Position numbers and translations under genes: made by a program. The notes under the pieces were generated by a model. It had not been told where the DNA came from and ran no database searches. It saw nothing but the letters and a program-made list of their open reading frames with translations. This document shows positions 22,104 through 31,640 of a stretch of DNA of 40,768 bases, one piece after another. The stretch is from Deltaproteobacteria bacterium 13_1_40CM_4_68_19. Its GTDB lineage: Bacteria; Myxococcota; Myxococcia; Myxococcales; 40CM-4-68-19. The stretch is taken from contig MNFJ01000181.1 of assembly GCA_001918155.1 (NCBI GenBank), forward strand, positions 1 through 40,768. Reading direction: 5' to 3'. The first letter of the stretch is position 1. Every line of letters starts with the position of its first letter.

Positions 22104-22448
22104 GTGGCCATCAACAGCAGGTACGCGGGACAGGGCCCGATGGATCACGGGCGGCGCATGGTCGAGGAAGCACGGGCGTTCAAGGAAGCGATCGGGAACC
22201 AGGCGGAGAGCTTCACCCGGGCGATCGACCTGCGGGGGCGCGTGCAGCGCAATCCGATCGGCATGGTGCTCGGCGCGGCCGGCGTCGGCTACGTGCTCGG
22301 CGGCGGCCTCTTTTCTCCCCTCACCGGCAAGGTCCTGCGCATCGGGTTGCGGCTGGCGCTGATCCCGCTGGTGAAGAGCCAGCTCGCAAACATCGCGGGC
22401 CGGGGCGAGCACGTGGCGGGCGAGGGAGCGGCTGGTCCTACGTTCTAG
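22104..22448 (+). CDS. Small membrane protein, glycine-rich helix
   Basis: 114 residues from GTG 22104 with an excellent AAGGAG site. The N-terminal half is polar and helical (MVEEARAFKEAIGNQAESFT). GMVLGAAGVGYVLGGGLF near residues 53-70 is a Gly-zipper membrane helix, followed by a basic/hydrophobic LRIGLRLALIPLVKSQL that may be a second helix. The family is uncertain; the position between ElaB-like and YtxH-like genes suggests a common envelope role. Confidence 0.68.
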   Translation: MAINSRYAGQGPMDHGRRMVEEARAFKEAIGNQAESFTRAIDLRGRVQRNPIGMVLGAAGVGYVLGGGLFSPLTGKVLRIGLRLALIPLVKSQLANIAGRGEHVAGEGAAGPTF

Positions 22449-22586
22449 CGCTACACGAGGGGGCCGCGCTCGTGCTCTCCGAGCAGGCGCGAGCATTCGA
22501 CACGGTTCGTGCGCAGATTGCGCCGGGGACAGTTCCAAAGTGTTCACGTGGTGAGCGGCCGCGGGCGGCCGTTCTTGGAGGCCATC

Positions 22587-22886
22587 ATGGTCAAGGACAT
22601 CCGTAGGCAGGGGCTGAAGGCCCTCAAGTACCTGCAGGACATCGACAAGGACGACGTGCTCGAAGCGCTCGGCCTCGAGGAGCGCAGCAGCGCCTGGGCG
22701 ACGGCGCTCGGCACCATCGGCATCTTCGCCTTGGGGTGCCTGGTCGGCGCGGGTATCGGCCTCGCGTTTGCGCCGAAGAGCGGCGAGGAGTTCCGCAGCG
22801 AGCTGGGCGATCGGATGCGGCGGAAGGCCGATCAGCTCGGCGTGAACCAGGACGTGATGAACCGGTCGCAGATGCCGGTCACGTAA
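22587..22886 (+). CDS. YtxH-domain membrane protein
   Basis: 99 residues from ATG 22587, with GGAGG five bases upstream. Residues ~44-66 form a membrane helix IGIFALGCLVGAGIGLAF, directly followed by APKSGEEFRSELGDRMRRKA, the standard YtxH signature (APxSGxExR after a Gly-rich helix). The N-terminus (DIRRQGLKALKYLQDIDKDD) is cytoplasmic and charged. YtxH proteins are general-stress-associated in several bacteria, with no known enzymatic role. The 3' end overlaps the convergent engB by eight bases. Confidence 0.8.
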   Translation: MVKDIRRQGLKALKYLQDIDKDDVLEALGLEERSSAWATALGTIGIFALGCLVGAGIGLAFAPKSGEEFRSELGDRMRRKADQLGVNQDVMNRSQMPVT

Positions 22887-23484
22887 CCAGCTCCCGCCAC
22901 AGCTCGTCGACGCCGAAGTACTCCCTGGCGGAGAAGGCGATCACCTTGGGAACGGCCAGCGATCCCGCGATGCGATCGATCTGCTGGCCGCGCCTGTTTC
23001 GGGACAGCTTGTCCAGCTTGGTTGCGGCGACGATCACCTTGCGCCCGAGCGTCTCCCCCCAGCGCACCATCTCGATGTCGCTCGGCTGAGCCCCGAGCTC
23101 GCCGTCGATCAGCACCACGAGCGCGCGCAAGGGATCGCGCCGCGTCAGGTACTCCTCGATCATCTCGCGCCAGGTGTCCCGCTCTTCGCGCGGCCCGCTG
23201 GCGTAACCGTAGCCGGGCAGATCGGCGAAGACGACGCGCTGCTCTTCTCCGCGGGCACCGGAGAGCGTCTTTTCCGCGACGCGCAAGTCGAAGAAGTTGA
23301 TCAGCCGCGTGCGGCCGGGAGTGCGCGACACCCGGGCCAAAGTCTTGCGGGCGGCGAGCGCGTTGAGCGCCGACGACTTGCCCACGTTGCTCCGGCCGCA
23401 GAAGGCGTACTCGGGCGGACCCGCAGGCGGCCACCCCCGCGCGTCACTGGCCGACTTCACGAACTCTGCGGAGAGGACGATCAC
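22879..23484 (-). CDS. engB: Ribosome biogenesis GTPase EngB (YsxC/YihA)
   Basis: 201 residues from GTG 23482-23484. A small GTPase needed for large ribosomal subunit assembly. G motifs in order: G1 GRSNVGKSSALNAL, G2 Thr in SRTPGRTRLINFF, G3 DLPGYGYASG, G4 TKLDKLSRN, and G5 FSAREYFG. An N-terminal FVKSASDARGWPP precedes G1, as in the family; length is normal. It is immediately downstream of the multiheme cytochrome gene (TGA followed by GTG), so it is probably translated from the same mRNA, an unusual partnership. Confidence 0.95.
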   Translation of the reverse strand: MIVLSAEFVKSASDARGWPPAGPPEYAFCGRSNVGKSSALNALAARKTLARVSRTPGRTRLINFFDLRVAEKTLSGARGEEQRVVFADLPGYGYASGPREERDTWREMIEEYLTRRDPLRALVVLIDGELGAQPSDIEMVRWGETLGRKVIVAATKLDKLSRNRRGQQIDRIAGSLAVPKVIAFSAREYFGVDELWRELVT

Positions 23485-23964
23485 TCACCGTCTTTCCTTG
23501 AGCCACAGCGTCACCTTCGGTTTGCGCGCCGCGCGCTCCGCGGTCCAATGGTCGATGCGCTGCATCGCCTCCTTGGGATCGAACGGGCGCAGCGACGGCG
23601 ACTGGCCGCCGTGGCAGACCATGCAGGTCTGCGGGCCTGGATCGAGCAGGCCGAACAGTCGCGAGAGATCCTTGTCGCGCATCACCACGGCGGACTGGTA
23701 CCAGCGGCCACCGCCGTGGCAAGTCTCGCAGGAGACGCCTTGCACGTCGGCCTGTCCGGCGCGCTGCTCGTCGCGCGAATGGCACTGCAAGCAGAGCGGC
23801 TTCTGGCGCTGATCGGGCGTGAGCGCTTGCGCCGCCCGGGCGTGCGGGCTCGCCGCCCAGATGCGGTAGGCCTCGGGGTGGCAGGTGCGGCACGAGGCCG
23901 GCCCGACGAGGTCGGAAGCGATCGCAGCGGAAGCGACGAAGAGGAGCAGGGCGAGACACTTCAT
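23485..23964 (-). CDS. Exported tetraheme cytochrome c
   Basis: 159 residues from ATG 23962-23964. A signal peptide MKCLALLLFVASAAIA is cleaved before SDLVGPAS, so it is periplasmic. Four CxxCH heme-binding motifs: CRTCH, CLQCH, CETCH and CMVCH, with spaced distal His candidates (HPEAY, HARAAQ). This resembles small multiheme cytochromes of the c554/NrfB kind used in anaerobic or metal-linked electron transfer. Redox partner unknown. Convergent transcription is not an issue, since coaE lies divergent 11 bases upstream. It is directly followed by engB. Confidence 0.88.
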   Translation of the reverse strand: MKCLALLLFVASAAIASDLVGPASCRTCHPEAYRIWAASPHARAAQALTPDQRQKPLCLQCHSRDEQRAGQADVQGVSCETCHGGGRWYQSAVVMRDKDLSRLFGLLDPGPQTCMVCHGGQSPSLRPFDPKEAMQRIDHWTAERAARKPKVTLWLKERR

Positions 23965-23975
23965 GCAGGAGCGCA

Positions 23976-24587
23976 GTGTACACTCTGCCGGTGCGGATCT
24001 GGGGATTAACCGGCAACATCGGATCGGGCAAGACCACGGTGGGCCGCATGCTCTCGGCGCGTGGCATCCCCGTCGTCGACGCCGACCAGGTGGCGAGGGA
24101 GGTCGTCGAGCCGGGCCGGCCCGCCCTGCGCGAGATCGCCTCGCGGTTCCCCGGCGTGCTCCTGCCCGACGGCTCTCTCGACCGCAAGGCGCTCGCGGCA
24201 CGGGTGTTCGCCGACCCCGCCGAGCGCGAGGCGCTCAATCGCATCGTTCATCCGCGCATCGCGGAGGAGGTCGCCGGTCGCATGGCGGCGCTGGCCGCGG
24301 CCGGGGAGAAGATCGCCGTCTACGAGGCAGCGCTGATCGTGGAGAACGGGCTGCAGCAGGGACTGGATGGGCTGATCGTCGTCAGCGCGCCGCCGGAGAC
24401 GCAGATCGGGCGGCTGCGCCTGCGCGAGGGCATGAGCGAGAGCGAGGCCCGCGCGCGCATCGCCTCGCAGCTGACCCAGGCGGAAAAAGCGCGGCATGCC
24501 ACCTTCGTGATCGACAACTCCGGTTCGGAGGCGGAGCTGTCGGAAAAGGTGGAACGCCTCGTCTCGCGGCTGCGGCAGGAGTCCTGA
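23976..24587 (+). CDS. coaE: Dephospho-CoA kinase
   Basis: 203 residues from GTG 23976 (GGAG upstream); GTG 23991 is an alternative beginning at VRIWGLTG. CoaE phosphorylates the 3'-hydroxyl of dephospho-CoA, the last step of CoA synthesis. P-loop GNIGSGKTTVGRML near the N-terminus, DADQVAREVVEPG (substrate Asp), LNRIVHPRIAEEV and VYEAALIVENGL, and the lid region RLRLREGMSESEARARIASQ are all present. The stop TGA overlaps the next ATG (TGATG), so the SDR gene is coupled to it. Divergent from the cytochrome-engB pair with a very short gap, so promoters must overlap coding starts. Confidence 0.93.
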   Translation: MYTLPVRIWGLTGNIGSGKTTVGRMLSARGIPVVDADQVAREVVEPGRPALREIASRFPGVLLPDGSLDRKALAARVFADPAEREALNRIVHPRIAEEVAGRMAALAAAGEKIAVYEAALIVENGLQQGLDGLIVVSAPPETQIGRLRLREGMSESEARARIASQLTQAEKARHATFVIDNSGSEAELSEKVERLVSRLRQES

Positions 24588-25589
24588 TGGTCCTCGTCAC
24601 CGGCTTTCCCAAGCTGCTCGCGCGCCGGGTCGCCGATGCGCTCGCGCCGCGCGGTCCGGTGATCCTGCTCGCGCAGGAGCAGCACGCCGACCAGGCCGCC
24701 GATTTCGCCGCCACCCTGCCGCAGGCGCGCGTGCTCACCGGGGACGTCGCCTCGATGCACCTCGGGCTCTCGACCGCCGAGTACCGCGATCTCTCGAGCG
24801 AATGCACGGAGATCGTCCACGCCGAGGAGTGGAGCCACGTCGGCGCGGACCAGTCGACGCTCGAGCGCGTCAACATCGAAGGGACGCGGACGGTGCTGGA
24901 GTTCGCCCAGGACTGCCGCAAGCTGCGGCGCCTGACGCATTTCTCCACCGTCTTCGTCAGTGGGGACCGCGTCGGGGTGATCGCGGAGGACGAGCTCTCC
25001 GCCGGTCAGACCTTCCGCAACTTCTACGAGCAGTCGAAGTTCGAGGCGGAGCTGCTGGTGCGGCGCGCGATGGGCCAGATCCCCTGCACCGTCCTGCGGC
25101 CGGCCTTCATCGTCGGGGACTCGACGACGGGGGAGATCGACCGGTTCGAGGGACCGTACACTGTCGCCGCCCTGCTGCTCTCCACGCGGCTCCAGGTACC
25201 ACTGCCGCTGCCGGGCGATGGCGTCGCGCCGCTGAACGTCGTTCCGGTCGACTTCGTCGCGTCGGCGGCGGCGGCGATCCACCACGACCCGCGCGCGGTC
25301 GGACGCACGTTCCACATCGTCGACCCCAATCCCTCCAGCTCGCGGCGGGTGGCTGCCCCGCCTGTCTCTCGGGTACAAGCTGACGGATCGCCTGCTGAAG
25401 CTGCCCGGGCTGGAGAAGCTGACACGGGAGCAGCGGATGGCGTTCGCCACGGTGAACCACCTCAGCTTCTACTCCAGCCGCAACACGCTGGAGGTCCTCG
25501 ATGGCACCGGAATATCCTGTCCGCCCATCGAGAGCTACCTGGACCGGCTGATCGAGTACGCGCAGCGCGCGCGCAGCAAGGGGGCGTGA
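24587..25589 (+). pseudogene. SDR-family (thioester-reductase-like) oxidoreductase, frameshifted
   Basis: ATG 24587 opens MVLVTGFPKLLARRVADAL, then EIVHAEEWSHVGAD, ERVNIEGTRTVLEFA (NIEGT of the thioester-reductase group), HFSTVFVSGDR, catalytic-type FYEQSKFEAELLVRR (YxxxK), LRPAFIVGDSTTGEI and VVPVDFVASAAAAIHHDPRA. At about 25345-25360 the frame fails: continuation with good family character (LSLGYKLTDRLLKLPGLEKL, later LSFYSSRNTLEVLDGTGI) resumes in another frame, to TGA 25587-25589. Probably around ten residues are missing. A GGCGGG/CCCGCC hairpin (25344-25362) sits at the break. As read, a truncated but NAD-binding protein could still be made. Confidence 0.8.
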
Positions 25590-25591
25590 TC

Positions 25592-26344
25592 ATGTTCCTG
25601 GCCATTCTCCTGCTCTCCGCCGCAACCGACGTGTTCACCGCGACGCTCGCGGAGCCTTCCGCGAAGACCGCGGAGATCTCCACGCAGGAACTGCGGGAGA
25701 TCCTCGCCGGCAAGAGCGCGACGCTGCTCGATGCCCGCCCGCGCGCCGAGTACGCGGTGAGCCACATCCCGGGTGCCCTGAACGTCGCCGCCAAGCCGGG
25801 CGTCGCCGCGTCCGCCTACGTCTCCGACGTCGCGGAAGTGGGAAGGCTCTTGCAGGAGCGCAAGGACACGGCGCTCGTCCTCTACTGCAATGGTCCGTTC
25901 TGCGGAAAGAGCAAGCGCCTCAGCGAGGAGCTCGCCTCCGCCGGATACACCAACGTGCGCCGCTACCAACTGGGAATCCCGGTCTGGCGCGCGCTCGGCG
26001 GCGTCACCCAGATCGAGGCGGACGCCCTCGGGCGCATCATGCGCGACGATCGCACCGCTGTCTTCATCGACGTCCGTTCCGCGGACGAGTTCGCCCGCGG
26101 CTCCGTGCAGGGCGCAAGGAACATCCCCCGCTCGCTTGTCCTGCAGGGCAAGGACGTGGGCGAACTGAAGAAGGCCAAGGACGACAACCGCCTCCCGAAC
26201 ACCGATCACAACACCCGCATCATCGTCTTCGGGTCCTCGGCCGACGACGCCCGTTTCGTCGCCGAACAGATCGCCCGCGAAGCCTTCCACAACGTCTCCT
26301 TTTTCCCGGGCTCTACTGAAGAGCTGCAGGCCGCGCTGCGCTGA
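25592..26344 (+). CDS. Exported protein with two rhodanese domains
   Basis: 250 residues from ATG 25592, two bases after the SDR stop. The N-terminus MFLAILLLSAATDVFTA is a probable signal peptide, so it is likely periplasmic. Rhodanese domain 1 (residues ~30-130): TLLDARPRAEYAVSHIPGAL and active-site loop YCNGPFCGKSKRL with Cys near residue 97. Domain 2 (~140-248): VFIDVRSADEFARGSVQGAR, but its loop reads FGSSADDARFV with no Cys, so it is likely inactive and structural. Sulfur transfer or cyanide/thiosulfate chemistry is the family role; substrate unknown. Full-length tandem rhodaneses commonly retain only one active Cys. Confidence 0.88.
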   Translation: MFLAILLLSAATDVFTATLAEPSAKTAEISTQELREILAGKSATLLDARPRAEYAVSHIPGALNVAAKPGVAASAYVSDVAEVGRLLQERKDTALVLYCNGPFCGKSKRLSEELASAGYTNVRRYQLGIPVWRALGGVTQIEADALGRIMRDDRTAVFIDVRSADEFARGSVQGARNIPRSLVLQGKDVGELKKAKDDNRLPNTDHNTRIIVFGSSADDARFVAEQIAREAFHNVSFFPGSTEELQAALR

Positions 26345-26476
26345 CGTCGCGGTTTCCCGCGTCCGCAGCCGAGCGGATCGGCATGAGGAGGCACTCGTAC
26401 CCCGCGCATCCGCAAAAGCACGCGGAGCGCGGAGTGAAGCAGCAGCCGGGGCGTGACGCGCGCAACTAGCCGCGTC

Positions 26477-26490
26477 GTATCGTCCGATAC
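26477..26490. promoter_or_regulatory. Inverted repeat upstream of argD
   Basis: GTATCG and CGATAC around TC form a perfect 14-base inverted repeat, 31 bases before the argD ATG. The 176-base gap (26345-26520) otherwise holds no convincing gene. The site could be a repressor operator; it does not resemble the AT-rich E. coli ARG box. Confidence 0.35.
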
Positions 26491-26520
26491 AAAGAGAGCA
26501 CCACCGATTACACTGCAAGC

Positions 26521-27705
26521 ATGTCCAATGAGGAGCTCGTCAGGCGGGCGCAGTCCGTTCTCTTCCAGAATTATAGGACCCAGCCGATCGCCCTCATGCG
26601 AGGCGAGGGAAGCTGGGTCTACGACGCGGACGGCAAGCGTTACCTCGACTTCATCGGCGGCATCGCGACCATCAGCGTCGGCCACGCGAATCCCCGCGTG
26701 CGCGAGGCCTTGATGGAGCAGGCGAAGCTCCTCTGGCACGCCTCGAATCTCTACGTCACCGAGCCGCAGATCCGCCTGGCCGAAAAGCTGACTGCGCAGA
26801 CCCGCACGCTCAGGCGCGCCTTCTTCTGCAACAGCGGCACCGAAGCGAACGAGGCGATGATCAAGCTCGCCCGCCATTTCCACGTGGTGAACGGGCACCC
26901 CGAGCGGATCGAGATCCTCTGCTTCCACAACTCCTTCCATGGCCGCACCCTCGGCTCCCTCGCCGCGACCGGCCAGCACAAGTACCAGCAGGGATTCGGC
27001 CCGCTGCCGGAAGGTTTCCGCTTTCTCGACTTCGGGGAGGCGCAGCAGCTCGCCAGCGCCATCTCCGACAAGACCTGCGCGGTCTTGCTCGAGCCGGTGC
27101 AGGGCGAGGCAGGCGTCATGGTGCCGCCGCGCGGATACCTGGCCCGCGTGCGCGAGCTGTGCACGAAGCACGGGGCGCTCATGCTGCTCGATGAAGTGCA
27201 GACCGGCATGGGCCGGACCGGCGCGTTCTTCGCGCACCAGCACGAGAGGATCGAGCCCGACGCCATGACCCTCGCCAAGGGTATCGCCGGCGGCGCTCCC
27301 CTCGGCGCGCTGCTCGCCCGAGATGACGTGGCCAAGGTCTTCACGCCGGGCACCCACGCCAGCACCTTCGGGGGAAACCCGCTGGCGACCGCCGCCGCCT
27401 GCGCGGTGATGGATCTGCTCGCGGAGGGCCTGATCGAGCGCGTGCAGCGCGCAGGCGAGCGGCTCTCAGGGCGGCTCGCCGCGATCGGCGGCCGCAGCGC
27501 CGGTGAGCGCGGGATGGGGCTGCTCCGCGCACTGGTCCTCGCCGAAGACCTGGCACCGAAGGTGGTCGCGAAAGCGCGCGAGCTGGGCCTGCTCGTCAAC
27601 GCGGTGGGCGATCGAGTGGTGCGCCTCGCACCTCCGCTCACAGTGTCGGATGAAGAGATCGATCGGGCGGCGGATCTGCTCACCGAGGCGCTGGCAAAGG
27701 CCTAG
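26521..27705 (+). CDS. argD: Acetylornithine/succinyldiaminopimelate-type aminotransferase (ArgD family)
   Basis: 394 residues. PLP-dependent class III aminotransferase that would convert N-acetylglutamate semialdehyde to N-acetylornithine in arginine synthesis. FQNYRTQPIALMRGEGSWVY, DADGKRYLDFIGGIATISVG, FCNSGTEANEAMIKLAR, FHGRTLGSLAATGQ, VLLEPVQGEAGVMVPPRGYL, LLDEVQTGMGRTGAFFAHQ (cofactor Asp), and TLAKGIAGGAPLGALLA with the Schiff-base Lys near residue 252, then THASTFGGNPLATAAA. Normal length. Substrate could also be succinyl-DAP or ornithine/GABA; no other arg genes are in view. Upstream is a 14-base palindrome. Confidence 0.87.
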   Translation: MSNEELVRRAQSVLFQNYRTQPIALMRGEGSWVYDADGKRYLDFIGGIATISVGHANPRVREALMEQAKLLWHASNLYVTEPQIRLAEKLTAQTRTLRRAFFCNSGTEANEAMIKLARHFHVVNGHPERIEILCFHNSFHGRTLGSLAATGQHKYQQGFGPLPEGFRFLDFGEAQQLASAISDKTCAVLLEPVQGEAGVMVPPRGYLARVRELCTKHGALMLLDEVQTGMGRTGAFFAHQHERIEPDAMTLAKGIAGGAPLGALLARDDVAKVFTPGTHASTFGGNPLATAAACAVMDLLAEGLIERVQRAGERLSGRLAAIGGRSAGERGMGLLRALVLAEDLAPKVVAKARELGLLVNAVGDRVVRLAPPLTVSDEEIDRAADLLTEALAKA

Positions 27706-27784
27706 CCAGAACCTTTTCTCCCGATTGGACCGTGGGATACTCTGGCGCGACGCGGGCGCGGATGCACGCGCAGGGGGAAACCGT

Positions 27785-28723
27785 TTGGGTGCGGCGCCGA
27801 GCAGCCCCGGAGGAACCGTCGAGCTTCCGGCCGACATGCAGAACGAGCTCCAGCAGCTCGAGGCCCGGGGAGATCGGCTGACGCACTACGAGCTGCTCGG
27901 GGTCTCCGCCGACGCCGACGGCGGGACCATCCGGCGCGCGTATCTGGAGAAGTCGAAGCGCTTCCATCCCGACGCCTGGTACCGCAAGGAGACGGGGAGG
28001 TTCGGCCCGCTGCTCTCCAAGTGGTTCCAGCGGCTCTCGAGCGCGTACCAGATCTTGTCGGACGAGGAGTCGCGCGCGGCGTACGACAGCGACCACCGCA
28101 CCGAGCTGTCGCAGACCGACCGCGCCGCGCTCGATCGGCGCGAGCTGTCGCGCGCGGAGGAAGAGCGAAGGGCCCGCGAGCGCCGCGAGCGCATGCTGCG
28201 CACCAAGGGCTTTGCCCGCATCGGCGCAGCCCGCAAGCTTTACGAGGAGGGGCAGGAGTACGCGCTGAACGGTGAGCGCACGCAGGCGATCTTCGCGTTG
28301 AAGGCTGCGCGCGAGCTGGATCCGAACCGCAAGGAGATCGTGACGAAGCTGGTCGAACTCGAGCGCGAGCAGTCACGCGCCCGCGCCAACTCCGCATTGG
28401 CGTCGGGGCGCGAGCGGGAGGAGAGGAGGCGTTTCGCGGAGGCGATCACGGCATACGCGGCCGCCTTCCAGAACGACCCCGGCAGCTTCGCGGCGGCGAT
28501 GGGCGCCGCCCGCTGCGCCATGGAGTCGTCCGATGCGCGCGCCGCGACCATCTGGGCCTCGCGCGCCGTGGAGCTGAACCCCGAGGACGCGGGCGCCCGC
28601 ATGATGCTCTCTCGGCTCTTCCTCTCCGCCGGAATGAAGGCGCGGGCCCGGACCGAGCTGGGCGCGCTGCTGAGCAAGAACCCCGATCACAAGGAGGCCA
28701 AGGCGCTCCTCCGGACGCTATAG
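27785..28723 (+). CDS. J-domain protein with TPR repeats
   Basis: 312 residues from TTG 27785 (GGGGAAA upstream), giving the short lead seen in related proteins; ATG 27836 (295 residues) is an alternative. Residues ~35-105 are a J domain: LTHYELLGVSADADGGTIRRA, then KSKRFHPDAWYRKE with the HPD that stimulates Hsp70 ATPase, WFQRLSSAYQILSDEESRAA and YDSDHR. A charged linker follows, then TPR-like helices: KLYEEGQEYALNGERTQAIF, RRRFAEAITAYAAAFQNDPG, and AVELNPEDAGARMMLSRLF. It lacks the Gly/Phe and zinc regions of classical DnaJ, so it is a specialised co-chaperone. It ends seven bases before the Hsp70 gene, its obvious partner. Confidence 0.88.
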   Translation: MGAAPSSPGGTVELPADMQNELQQLEARGDRLTHYELLGVSADADGGTIRRAYLEKSKRFHPDAWYRKETGRFGPLLSKWFQRLSSAYQILSDEESRAAYDSDHRTELSQTDRAALDRRELSRAEEERRARERRERMLRTKGFARIGAARKLYEEGQEYALNGERTQAIFALKAARELDPNRKEIVTKLVELEREQSRARANSALASGREREERRRFAEAITAYAAAFQNDPGSFAAAMGAARCAMESSDARAATIWASRAVELNPEDAGARMMLSRLFLSAGMKARARTELGALLSKNPDHKEAKALLRTL

Positions 28724-28730
28724 GCAGATC

Positions 28731-30566
<1,836 letters not shown>

Positions 30567-31475
30567 ATGGCCATCCAGGGCGGCGGAGGCCGGTTCTCGG
30601 CGCTCCTTCTCGAGGGGCTGGACCACTACCGCAAGGGCCGCATGCTCGATGCGGTGAAGGCGTGGGAAGAGGCCTACCTGCTGGAGCCGACCAACCTGCG
30701 GGCGCGGGAATTCCTCCGCTCGGCGCTGGAGCGCATCCACGCGGTGATGTCTCCGGCGAAGGCCGCCGCGGATGCGGCGCCTCCACATCCCTGGCTGCCG
30801 GCCCAACCTCCCGCCGCTGCGCAGAACGCCCCGCCCTCCGCCCCGCGGCAATCGCCGGCTGCGCCGGTCCAGGCGACCCCGGGCAAAGCGAAGCCCGCGG
30901 CCACTCCAGCTCCGGCGAAGCCGCCCGCGGCGCCGCGCAGCCCCTGGGACGAGGGACCGTCGCTCGCGATTCCGCAGCCGGAGACCGGCGACAGCGGGGG
31001 AGGCGCCTGGTCGATCCACGCCGACACGCTGCCGAACGCATCGGTGTCCGACGACGAGACCGACGTCTGGATGCGAGGGGCGCGCGAGCTGGTGGCGCTC
31101 AACGACTTCTCGGGCGCCCTGGAGCTGCTGAACAAGGTGCTGCAGCGGAAGGCGAACGACAAGGACGCGCTTCAGCTCTACGAGATGTGCGAGCAGAACC
31201 TGACCCTCATGTACGAGAGCAAGATCGGGTCGATGGACGCGCGCCCGCGCACCGCCATTCCCCCGGACGAGATCATCTGGCTGAACCTCGATCCGCGGGC
31301 CGGCTTCGTCCTCGCGCAGATCGACGGCGAAGTCTCCTTCGACGACCTGTACGCGATCTGCGGCCTCAAGCGGCTCGACACCGCCCGCATCCTCTGCGAG
31401 CTGCTCGAGCAGGGCGTGGTGCAGGTCCAGGGCCGCGACCAGGCGGTCGCCAATCGCGCAGTGCCGCGCAATTAA
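30567..31475 (+). CDS. TPR protein with C-terminal winged-helix-like domain
   Basis: 302 residues; the ATG immediately follows the Hsp70 stop, so expression is coupled. N-terminus: TPR-like LLLEGLDHYRKGRMLDAVKA with EEAYLLEPTNLRAREFL. Residues ~65-130 are a Pro/Ala-rich linker. A second TPR-like pair follows: ARELVALNDFSGALELLNKV, then DALQLYEMCEQNLTLMYESK. The C-terminal ~70 residues contain LNLDPRAGFVLAQIDGEVSF followed by LKRLDTARILCELLEQGVV, resembling the small helical domain found at the ends of myxobacterial TPR/FHA/DUF4388-type proteins. It probably binds the chaperone or its client, but its exact function is unknown. Confidence 0.82.
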   Translation: MAIQGGGGRFSALLLEGLDHYRKGRMLDAVKAWEEAYLLEPTNLRAREFLRSALERIHAVMSPAKAAADAAPPHPWLPAQPPAAAQNAPPSAPRQSPAAPVQATPGKAKPAATPAPAKPPAAPRSPWDEGPSLAIPQPETGDSGGGAWSIHADTLPNASVSDDETDVWMRGARELVALNDFSGALELLNKVLQRKANDKDALQLYEMCEQNLTLMYESKIGSMDARPRTAIPPDEIIWLNLDPRAGFVLAQIDGEVSFDDLYAICGLKRLDTARILCELLEQGVVQVQGRDQAVANRAVPRN

Positions 31476-31508
31476 GCGCACGGGAGAGTCAATCAGCAAC
31501 ACCATTTG

Positions 31509-31523
31509 CCCCGTTTTTCGGGG
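31509..31523. terminator. Possible terminator hairpin after the chaperone module
   Basis: CCCCG and CGGGG separated by TTTTT form a short perfect hairpin 34 bases after the 31475 stop. The U-rich part is the loop, not the tail, so intrinsic termination would be weak. It is still the only obvious 3'-end structure for the argD-chaperone run. Confidence 0.3.
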
Positions 31524-31536
31524 AGTCCGCTGGACT

Positions 31537-31571
31537 TTGGTCTTAACTTGGCATAAGCCCTTAGTCTTAAC
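31537..31571 (+). promoter_or_regulatory. Direct repeat GTCTTAAC x2 upstream of the 31641 gene
   Basis: GTCTTAAC occurs at about 31540-31547 and 31563-31570, 23 bases apart (about two helical turns), in the AT-richer gap before the lipoprotein. Two copies in the same face of the helix suggest an activator or repressor site; a sigma-70 promoter there is weak at best. The gap also has AAAGGAGGTG (31588-31597), a near-complete anti-16S match followed only by a TTG-CGC-CAC-TAA mini-frame. Confidence 0.35.
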
Positions 31572-31640
31572 GGGCGTGAGGCGTGAGAAAGGAGGTGGGC
31601 GCTGTTGCGCCACTAATCAATGTTTCGCAAGGGGGCTGTC

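Noticed and set aside
26384-26470. A 28-codon frame in the gap before argD
   Set aside because: Too short and without family resemblance; the ribosome-like AGGAGG lies inside the frame itself.
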